Position numbers and translations under genes: made by a program. Under the pieces are notes generated by a model. The model had not been told where the DNA came from. It ran no database searches and worked only from the letters and a program-made list of their open reading frames with translations. From assembly GCA_021775715.1 (NCBI GenBank), contig JAJFHI010000465.1, positions 1 through 6,121 on the forward strand: DNA of 6,121 nt, given 5' to 3'. Origin of the DNA: Hyphomicrobiaceae bacterium (lineage in GTDB: Bacteria; Pseudomonadota; Alphaproteobacteria; Rhizobiales; Hyphomicrobiaceae). Positions 1 through 5,343 of the stretch are shown piece by piece. The first letter of the stretch is position 1, and each line of letters opens with the position of its first letter.

Positions 1-2099
1 TAGTACTTGAGGTCGTAATTCGAGCGTGCCGGGTCGAGAATATCGCCAGTATAACAAATTGTACCTTCGCAAATTTTGCCCGTTTCGAGAACAGCGTCGA
101 TTGCGACATGCATATTCTCCACCCAATTCAGGCTGTCGAACACGCGAAAGATATCAACACCCGATTCAGCGGACTGAAAAACGAACTTCTGAACGACATT
201 GTCGGGGTAATTGGCATAACCGACACCGTTTGAAGCGCGTAACAACATTTGCGTAAGAAGGTTTGGCATTCGTGCGCGTAAGTCGCGGAGTCGTTGCCAT
301 GGGCATTCTTGCAGAAAGCGATATGCAACATCGAACGTCGCACCGCCCCAACATTCAACAGAAAACAATTGCGGTAGATTGTGCGAATAAGCTTCTGCGA
401 TGTTGATCATATCCGCCGACCGCATTCGCGTGGCAAGCAATGACTGATGCCCATCGCGCATCGTTGTATCAGTTATGAGTAACTGTTTTTGAGCAAGCAT
501 CCAGTCGGCAACGGCCTGGGCGCCCTGGTTTACAAGAATGGATTTTGGACCCGTTGAAGGTTGAGCTGTGTAGAGATTGGGAACGCGGATTTTCGCGCGC
601 AATGCGGGTTTATCTACTTTTTCTAGCTCGGGATGGCCATTGACGGTCACGTCCGCGATATAGGTGAGAATTTTGGTTGCACGATCCAGCCGTTCTTTGA
701 ACTCAAAGAGGTCCGGCGTCGTATCGATAAAATTTGTCTGGTACGTATTGTCGAGGAATGTCGGGTGCTTCAGCAGGTTTTCAACAAAGGCAATGTTTGT
801 GCTGACGCCGCGGACGCGAAACTCACGTAACGACCGGTCCATGCGCGCTATTGCCATTTCGGGCGTGGGTGCCCATGCCGTGACCTTAACAAGAAGCGAG
901 TCATAAAACCGGGTGATCACGGCGCCGGCATAAGCCGTTCCTCCGTCGAGACGAATGCCCATACCCGTCGCAGTTCGAAACGCTGAAAGGCGTCCATAGT
1001 CCGGCACAAAGTTGTTCTGCGGATCCTCAGTCGTCACCCGGCATTGTAAGGCATGGCCGTTCAAGCGAACGTCGCTTTGCGTTTTTTCGCCTGTCGCTTC
1101 GGCGATGGAATGACCTTCTGAAATCAGAATTTGCGCACGGACAATATCGATACCGGTAACTTCTTCTGTGACGGTGTGCTCGACTTGAATGCGTGGGTTG
1201 ACCTCAATGAAGAAGAATTCCTCGGTGTCGATGTCCATTAGGAATTCGACAGTTCCTGCGCACTTGTATCCGACGTGCGCACAGATTTTTGTGCCGAGAT
1301 TGCATAGTTCTTCTCGTTGCGACTCTGACAAATACGGAGCAGGCGCCCGCTCCAAAACCTTTTGATTGCGCCGTTGGACTGTACAATCACGTTCCCACAG
1401 ATGATAGATGTTACCATTTTCGTCGCCCAGTATCTGGACCTCGACATGACGGGCATTCTGAACGAGCCGTTCCAGATAACCTTCGCCGTTACCGAAAGCG
1501 GATTCAGCTTCTCTACGGCCCTCAAGAACCTTGGTTTCAAGCTCGTCTTCGTTATAGACGGGTCGCATGCCGCGTCCGCCACCGCCCCACGATGCTTTCA
1601 ACATCAACGGATAACCGATTTCCCCTGCCATGCGACGGACATCGTCCATGTCGTCGGATAGAACATCTGTCGCTGGCACAACCGGTACACCAGCTTCAAT
1701 CGCAATACGACGAGCGGAGGCTTTATCGCCGAGCTTTCGCATCGTTTCAGCCGTTGGGCCAATAAATACAATTCCTGCCTCGGTACATGCATCAGCGAGT
1801 TCTGGGTTTTCGGACAGCAGACCATAGCCGGGGTGAACGGCATCGGCGTTCGACAGTTTGGCAACGCGGATTATTTCCTCAATCGACAAATACGCTTTTA
1901 TTGGTCCCATGCCTTCGCCGATGAGATAGGCTTCGTCAGACTTAAATCGGTGCAGACCGAGCCGGTCTTCCTGCGCATAAACAGCAACCGTTTTTTTGCC
2001 CAATTCATTGGCAGCCCGCATAATGCGAATGGCGATTTCGCCGCGGTTGGCGATGAGAATTTTTGAGAATTTTTTTTTCAATTCCAAATTGCTCTTCAT
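1..2099 (-). CDS. pyc: Pyruvate carboxylase, N-terminal 699 residues (3' end beyond window)
   Basis: Biotin-dependent cytoplasmic enzyme that makes oxaloacetate from pyruvate, bicarbonate and ATP, an anaplerotic step. The frame is open from the ATG at 2099-2097 to the left edge with no stop. The biotin-carboxylase domain spans about residues 11-455: ILIANRGEIA near the start, HPGYG at 89-93, the ATP-grasp glycine loop SWGGGGRGMR at 170-179, and EVNPRIQVEH at 299-308 with the metal and bicarbonate-site Glu, Asn and Arg. The carboxyltransferase domain begins near 540 with DTTMRDGHQS (544-553), then ECWGGATFD (582-590) and LLRASNGVGY (619-628). R548, Q552, D590, R621 and Y628 have the same numbers that I recall for Rhizobium etli PC. 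The carboxylated lysine (about 718) and the biotinyl domain (family total about 1,150 aa) lie outside the window. The ATG adds roughly eight residues before the usual start of the family and has no clear Shine-Dalgarno; GTG at 2123 is an alternative. Family certain, exact start less so. Confidence 0.96.
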   Translation of the reverse strand, partial: MKSNLELKKKFSKILIANRGEIAIRIMRAANELGKKTVAVYAQEDRLGLHRFKSDEAYLIGEGMGPIKAYLSIEEIIRVAKLSNADAVHPGYGLLSENPELADACTEAGIVFIGPTAETMRKLGDKASARRIAIEAGVPVVPATDVLSDDMDDVRRMAGEIGYPLMLKASWGGGGRGMRPVYNEDELETKVLEGRREAESAFGNGEGYLERLVQNARHVEVQILGDENGNIYHLWERDCTVQRRNQKVLERAPAPYLSESQREELCNLGTKICAHVGYKCAGTVEFLMDIDTEEFFFIEVNPRIQVEHTVTEEVTGIDIVRAQILISEGHSIAEATGEKTQSDVRLNGHALQCRVTTEDPQNNFVPDYGRLSAFRTATGMGIRLDGGTAYAGAVITRFYDSLLVKVTAWAPTPEMAIARMDRSLREFRVRGVSTNIAFVENLLKHPTFLDNTYQTNFIDTTPDLFEFKERLDRATKILTYIADVTVNGHPELEKVDKPALRAKIRVPNLYTAQPSTGPKSILVNQGAQAVADWMLAQKQLLITDTTMRDGHQSLLATRMRSADMINIAEAYSHNLPQLFSVECWGGATFDVAYRFLQECPWQRLRDLRARMPNLLTQMLLRASNGVGYANYPDNVVQKFVFQSAESGVDIFRVFDSLNWVENMHVAIDAVLETGKICEGTICYTGDILDPARSNYDLKY
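2055..2074. repeat. 10-bp tandem duplication with adjoining T9 run in pyc codons 8-15
   Basis: GAGAATTTTT occurs twice head to tail (2055-2064 and 2065-2074), and the second copy runs into nine consecutive T (2070-2078), read as nine A in pyc (codons 8-10, Lys-Lys-Lys). It lies between the pyc start codon and the first conserved biotin-carboxylase residues. The repeat unit is not a multiple of three, so gain or loss of one copy, or slippage in the A9 run, would change the frame of the annotated start. Confidence 0.8.
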
Positions 2100-2321
2100 T
2101 TTGAAAAATGATCGGGTCAGCACTTCGCGGGCACTGTAGATGAGAGTGAAAAAAAGTCACACGAATTACAAGGTGTAGAAGCTGACTGGGAGCTGACAAT
2201 TGCGCCGGGCTCTGTAATCGGACCTAAAATCAGCTACCGCACAACTCTCGAATAACTCGCGGTTGCCTGATGTAACTAGATCAATGGAAGGTCTAAATCT
2301 CCGATGTGTTCGAGATTGGAT

Positions 2322-2350
2322 TTGACAAAAAACATCAATATATCCTAAAT
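2322..2350 (+). promoter_or_regulatory. Candidate sigma-70-type promoter for the TRAP operon
   Basis: A perfect -35 TTGACA at 2322-2327 is followed after 17 bases by CTAAAT at 2345-2350, which matches TATAAT only in its last three bases. Transcription would start near 2357, at the edge of the palindrome 2358-2374, so a repressor bound there would block initiation. The -35 overlaps a TTGA-N9-TCAA element (2322-2338). The weak -10 and the distance of about 560 bases to the dctP start keep confidence low. Confidence 0.35.
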
Positions 2351-2363
2351 CAAAAATGGTCAA
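2337..2363 (-). promoter_or_regulatory. Candidate divergent promoter toward pyc
   Basis: Read on the minus strand, TTGACC (plus 2363-2358, inside the palindrome) is followed after 15 bases by TATATT (plus 2342-2337), a 5/6 match to TATAAT. The spacing is shorter than the usual 16-18, so this is weak. If real, the pyc leader would be about 230 nt, and one operator would sit on both divergent promoters. Confidence 0.2.
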
Positions 2364-2374
2364 TAATATTGACC
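2358..2374. promoter_or_regulatory. Perfect 17-base palindrome, candidate operator
   Basis: GGTCAATA, a central A, then TATTGACC: two 8-base arms in perfect inverted symmetry about one base. It lies in the AT-rich part of the divergent region, directly downstream of the candidate plus-strand promoter and containing the candidate minus-strand -35. ATCAA (2349-2353) and TTGAT (2375-2379) flank it as a second, asymmetric pair. A GGTC/GACC arm is reminiscent of operators of GntR/FadR-type regulators, which often control organic-acid uptake operons, but their spacing is usually shorter. No regulator gene is visible in the window. The symmetry is certain and the operator role is inferred. Confidence 0.5.
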
Positions 2375-2902
2375 TTGATGGCGTTGTGAACGTGACGTTG
2401 ATCACGTAACGGTGTCTAATTGCTCGGGCAAATTTGAAGGCGGACGTTGAATGCCGGGTGTCAGTTGGGGGATAGCAAGACTGTGTTCACTGTATTGAGA
2501 CCTAGCTTGCGTCCGCTTTGTGAGATCCCAGACTCCGACTTTCGAGGGTTGTGTGATGCTGCGGTGTTGGGCGCAATATCGTTGAAGATATCTTGGATAA
2601 TGTGCGGCCAATACAGTTGGTGAACGGTGCGCGGCGACGTGAATAAACGTATTCGAAAACGGGCAGTGGGATCCAGTCCAAATGCAACGAGCTGACCACC
2701 ATGTTGAACCAGTCATTCCTGAAGCAGTAGCCTGGCGTCGTTCGGGACATAACTCCGTGCTTGTAACCGAAATACGTGACGAAGGGTCGTCTCCCAGGTC
2801 TTGTGTGGTTAGGTTGGGGTAAGCAAAACTAGACAATGGGCCGGTCAGATTTCATCAGTTTACGTTGATGCACCAAGTGCAGGTGCGAAAAAAGGTCAAT
2901 TT

Positions 2903-2911
2903 AGGGAAGAG
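2903..2911 (+). promoter_or_regulatory. Ribosome binding site that decides the dctP start
   Basis: AGGGAAGAG lies 7 bases before the ATG at 2919. The upstream in-frame TTG (2865) and ATG (2868) have no purine-rich site and would place 17-18 non-signal residues ahead of the twin-arginine motif, so 2919 is the preferred start. Confidence 0.75.
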
Positions 2912-2918
2912 CGCAGTC

Positions 2919-4025
2919 ATGTCGATAAAGACAAACAGACGTAAGTTTCTAAAGACAACGGCTGCTGGAGGGCTCGCGGCCACATCGGCCCTTGCAGCCC
3001 CCGCCCTTGCGACCGCTGCTGGCAAAACCGTGACCTGGAAAATTCAAACGTCCTGGCCTGGCGGGATCGGACTGCAAATCTTCAAAGACTGGTGTGCGTC
3101 GATCAAGGAAAAGACAAACGGACAACTCGAATTCATTCCGTTCGGCGCAAAGGATGTCGTCGGCGATTTTCAATTGCTTGATGCTGTCAAGAATGGCGTG
3201 CTCGATGCGATGAACCCTTTCACCCTGTACTGGGCTGGTCGCATCCCCGCTACCGTATTTCTGAGCTCTTATCCCATGGGGCTGCGCAACCCACACGAGT
3301 GGGATACCTTCTACTATGGCCTTGGTGGTCTTGAAATCGCCCGCGAGCTTTTTGCAAAAGAGGGAATGTATTATGTTGGGCCAATTCAACATGGCCCCAA
3401 CATCATCCACTCTAAAGTTCCGATCCATTCTGTTGATGATTTTCGTGGTCGTAAGATGCGCATGCCAGGTGGCATCGTGGCCGAAGTTTTCCAGGAACTC
3501 GGTGCAAAAACCACGTTGTTGCCAGGATCAGATATTTTTCCCGCTTTGGAAAAAGGTACCATTGATGTTGCTGACTATGTTGGTCCCGCGATCAACCTCG
3601 CGCTGGGCTTTGATCAGGTAACCAAATATATTTCCATGGGCCCCCCGGGTATGATGTCGGTTTATCAACCCGTCGACCTTATGGATTTGACCGTAGGTAT
3701 GAAGTCATGGAATGCGCTTCCTGACGAATTGAAAAATTTCGTCGAGTCCGAAGTTCACGTATATTCCGACTTACATCACGCCCAAATTCAAAAGGCGGAC
3801 CAAGCAGCCTGGAAAAAATTCGAAGAATCTGGGACTGAAGTTACACGCCTTAGCCAGGATGACGTCGAAGTCATAACGGAGATTGCTGTTAAACGCTGGT
3901 ACGCCTGGGCCAATAAAGATAAATACGCGGCTCGCGTGTTCAAAATTCACCTCGACTATATGATGTCGGGCTCACTCGGTTACGTGACGCCAGAGCAAAT
4001 CGAGGGGCTAGAGCTGAAACTTTAA
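2919..4025 (+). CDS. dctP: TRAP transporter solute-binding protein (DctP family, Tat-exported)
   Basis: Periplasmic receptor that binds the substrate and delivers it to the DctQ-DctM permease; 368 aa from the ATG at 2919, a normal length. The N-terminus is a Tat-type signal: NRRKFLK (residues 6-12), an Ala/Gly-rich hydrophobic stretch (about 13-31) and a probable cleavage site at APALA or just after (31-34). There is no lipobox cysteine. The mature protein starts with VTWKIQTSWP (38-47) and has TRAP receptor landmarks: FIPFGAKDVVG (72-82), LLDAVKNGVLDAM (86-98), and the signature Arg segment FRGRKMRMPG (175-184), where R181 is the probable carboxylate-binding arginine. Style and wording resemble the mannitol/chloroaromatic (COG4663-like) branch that includes the 2-oxo-acid binder TakP. 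Where that branch often has Glu-Trp before VGP, this protein has D219-Y220, so ligand or metal preference may differ. It is first of three genes; a hairpin-bearing 103-base gap separates it from dctQ. Family sure, substrate unknown. Confidence 0.94.
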   Translation: MSIKTNRRKFLKTTAAGGLAATSALAAPALATAAGKTVTWKIQTSWPGGIGLQIFKDWCASIKEKTNGQLEFIPFGAKDVVGDFQLLDAVKNGVLDAMNPFTLYWAGRIPATVFLSSYPMGLRNPHEWDTFYYGLGGLEIARELFAKEGMYYVGPIQHGPNIIHSKVPIHSVDDFRGRKMRMPGGIVAEVFQELGAKTTLLPGSDIFPALEKGTIDVADYVGPAINLALGFDQVTKYISMGPPGMMSVYQPVDLMDLTVGMKSWNALPDELKNFVESEVHVYSDLHHAQIQKADQAAWKKFEESGTEVTRLSQDDVEVITEIAVKRWYAWANKDKYAARVFKIHLDYMMSGSLGYVTPEQIEGLELKL

Positions 4026-4057
4026 AGCCATCCCCTGAATACCGAGACGTGCGGACT

Positions 4058-4105
4058 TTGCGGTTGCGCATTTCATTTGACCTTTAACGTCTTTTAAAAC
4101 CGCAA
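4058..4105 (+). other. Long-range inverted repeat between dctP and dctQ
   Basis: TTGCGGTT (4058-4065) is perfectly complementary to AACCGCAA (4098-4105) across a 32-base loop. No T-run follows the right arm, so it does not look like an intrinsic terminator. In an mRNA it could act as a weak stem that protects the dctP 3' end or lowers read-through into dctQM, which would suit the higher demand for the binding protein. The arms are certain and the function is inferred. Confidence 0.4.
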
Positions 4106-4116
4106 CAGGCAATGGC

Positions 4117-4120
4117 GGAG
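4117..4120 (+). promoter_or_regulatory. Ribosome binding site of dctQ
   Basis: GGAG, within GGCGGAG, lies 8 bases before the ATG at 4129. It supports translation from this ATG and therefore the reality of the long N-terminal extension of the small permease. Confidence 0.7.
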
Positions 4121-4128
4121 CTTAAATC

Positions 4129-5343
4129 ATGCCCAGTGTCGATTTTGTTTTGCCACACTGGCTTTATTGGACGGGGCTAATCGCTTTTCCAATTATTGCC
4201 ATGGTGCTTTCTCGAAGACCGCAGCCGGAATCTGGCAAACGAAGCACAACGATTGCGTACTTAATCTGGCTGGTTGGTGGCTTTCTCGGATTCCATCGAT
4301 TGTACCTGAAAAATAATTGGGGTTTTTTGTTTTGGCCGTTGTTCGGTGCCATTCTTGTCTCGAATTCATTCCAACGAGAAGCACGGATCGTTTACTCAGA
4401 AACAACCGCTGCGATTACAGCGATTGATGCCAGTAAGAAGCGTGGCGAGAAGACGATTAAGCGCGCAACCACCCAAGTTAGCAGAGCTCAAGAGCGTCTT
4501 GCGGCTCTTGCTGCGGACGATCAAAGTCTCCGTAAACGCCAAGAACGCTTAATCAAACGTAACAGCGATAAAATTGAAAAGACCAAAACACGCATCAAAA
4601 AACTTGCAAGAGAACGTATAGAGCTCGAACCGAAAGTTGAGCAATCCTCTGCGTTGCGCCAGCAGTGGTCGCAATTGGCACTTTATACTCTATTCGCAAT
4701 CCTTGCTTTCATGCTGATTGATGCACTCCTCATTCCGGGGCTGACGCGCAAGGCGAATGCTATTCTCGCTGCCGATCCAGACGATACGGTTAAGCGCTCA
4801 CATCCGCCGGATGATCGAGATCTTGCTGGAACCGGGTTTGTCGGGATGATTGATCGGTTGTCTTTGTTGAGCGGAGAGTTTGTGGCCTTTTGGTCAGTCA
4901 TCGCGGTGTTCGTTTATTATTACGAGGTCATTGTCCGTTACGTCTTCAACTCACCAACCAACTGGGCACATGAATCCATGTTCCTCATGTTCGGCATGCA
5001 ATATTTGATCTGTGGTGCCTATGCGATGCTAACGGAGAGCCACGTCCGAGTGGATATCTTCTACGCCAATTTTTCTCCCAGAAGTAAAGCGGTCGTCGAT
5101 CTCTTGACGTCGATATTCTTCTTCATTTTCGCCGGAGCGCTATTCATGACGGCATGGATTTTTGCCGCAGACTCGTTTCGACAGGGTGAGACGAGCTTTA
5201 CGGAATGGGCGATTCAGTATTGGCCGGCTAAGATTGTCATCGTGCTCGGGGCCCTGTTGCTGATCCTGCAAGGCGTCTCCAAGTTTTTGAAAGACATTGC
5301 CCTTGTCATCTCACCAAAACAGGAGCTGACACATGGGTCTTGA
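4129..5343 (+). CDS. dctQ: TRAP small permease with N-terminal TM2-like domain and coiled coil fused to DctQ
   Basis: 404 aa, about twice the usual DctQ length of 160-190. The C-terminal part (about 237-404) is an ordinary small permease: helix 1 at 250-270, then R270-YVFNSPTNWAHE, helix 2 (283-301), the ESHVRVD motif (303-309), helix 3 (324-347), and helix 4 (367-387). It partners DctM and stabilises the import complex in the inner membrane. The N-terminal part is foreign to the family: a membrane segment (10-28), a pair at about 41-55 and 64-79 that carries a TM2-domain signature GGFLGFHRLYL (50-60), a Lys/Arg-rich predicted coiled coil (about 85-178), another membrane segment (183-203) and an acidic linker with DPDD and PPDDRD (216-231). 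The start has a good RBS and the whole frame is uninterrupted. A DctQ-like internal start at M240 (4846) exists, but its upstream GGG-rich bases are a weak site. The extension could tether another protein or sense the membrane; nothing in the sequence decides this. Confidence 0.92.
   Translation: MPSVDFVLPHWLYWTGLIAFPIIAMVLSRRPQPESGKRSTTIAYLIWLVGGFLGFHRLYLKNNWGFLFWPLFGAILVSNSFQREARIVYSETTAAITAIDASKKRGEKTIKRATTQVSRAQERLAALAADDQSLRKRQERLIKRNSDKIEKTKTRIKKLARERIELEPKVEQSSALRQQWSQLALYTLFAILAFMLIDALLIPGLTRKANAILAADPDDTVKRSHPPDDRDLAGTGFVGMIDRLSLLSGEFVAFWSVIAVFVYYYEVIVRYVFNSPTNWAHESMFLMFGMQYLICGAYAMLTESHVRVDIFYANFSPRSKAVVDLLTSIFFFIFAGALFMTAWIFAADSFRQGETSFTEWAIQYWPAKIVIVLGALLLILQGVSKFLKDIALVISPKQELTHGS
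5321..5325 (+). promoter_or_regulatory. Ribosome binding site of dctM inside dctQ
   Basis: A full AGGAG lies 7 bases before the ATG at 5333 and within the last codons of dctQ. It fixes the dctM start and the 11-base overlap (5333-5343), typical of tight translational coupling of the two permease subunits. Confidence 0.85.

Larger units (their letters stand above)
2100..2918. other. Divergent intergenic region, no convincing gene
   Basis: No frame on either strand gives a recognisable protein family. The part next to pyc (2100-2280) holds a 7-bp direct repeat AGCTGAC at 2180-2186 and 2191-2197 (11-bp period), and on the minus strand a lone 5/6 -10-like TGTAAT (plus 2165-2170) with no matching -35. 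The AT-rich patch 2320-2380 carries the candidate promoters and palindrome listed separately. A small inverted repeat ACGTGA/TCACGT sits at 2390-2395 and 2402-2407. From about 2400 to 2860 the composition resembles coding DNA, but all frames are short, weakly initiated or interrupted. This stretch would be a leader of over 500 nt if the dctP promoter is at 2322-2350, or else a decayed gene. Confidence 0.7.

Noticed and set aside
1238..1765. Open frames of 99-158 codons on both strands inside the pyc region
   Set aside because: They lie in other frames of pyc, whose motifs (ATP-grasp loop, EVNPRIQVEH) are unmistakable; the overlapping translations are low-complexity shadows.
2166..2405. 79-codon minus-strand open frame ahead of pyc
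   Set aside because: It runs through the AT-rich promoter and palindrome patch, has no ribosome site and no recognisable motif; a regulatory region explains it better.
2585..2594. AAGATATCTT 10-base palindrome
   Set aside because: Short AT-rich symmetry, frequent by chance, with no promoter elements around it.
2402..2836. 144-codon minus-strand open frame as a gene
   Set aside because: It opens MSSFAYPNLTTQDLG and shows no family resemblance, no ribosome site and unusual Ser/Thr/Arg/Cys/Trp-rich composition; two other frames of the same stretch look equally protein-like, so none can be chosen.
2865..2918. Upstream TTG/ATG starts for dctP
   Set aside because: They add 17-18 residues before the twin-arginine signal and have no Shine-Dalgarno, whereas the ATG at 2919 has AGGGAAGAG seven bases upstream.
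2949..3428. 159-codon minus-strand open frame opposite dctP
   Set aside because: Complement of the clear solute-binding protein; no motif or independent start signal.
4098..4128. Intrinsic terminator after dctP
   Set aside because: The inverted repeat has a 32-base loop and no following T-run, and the next gene is an obvious operon partner.
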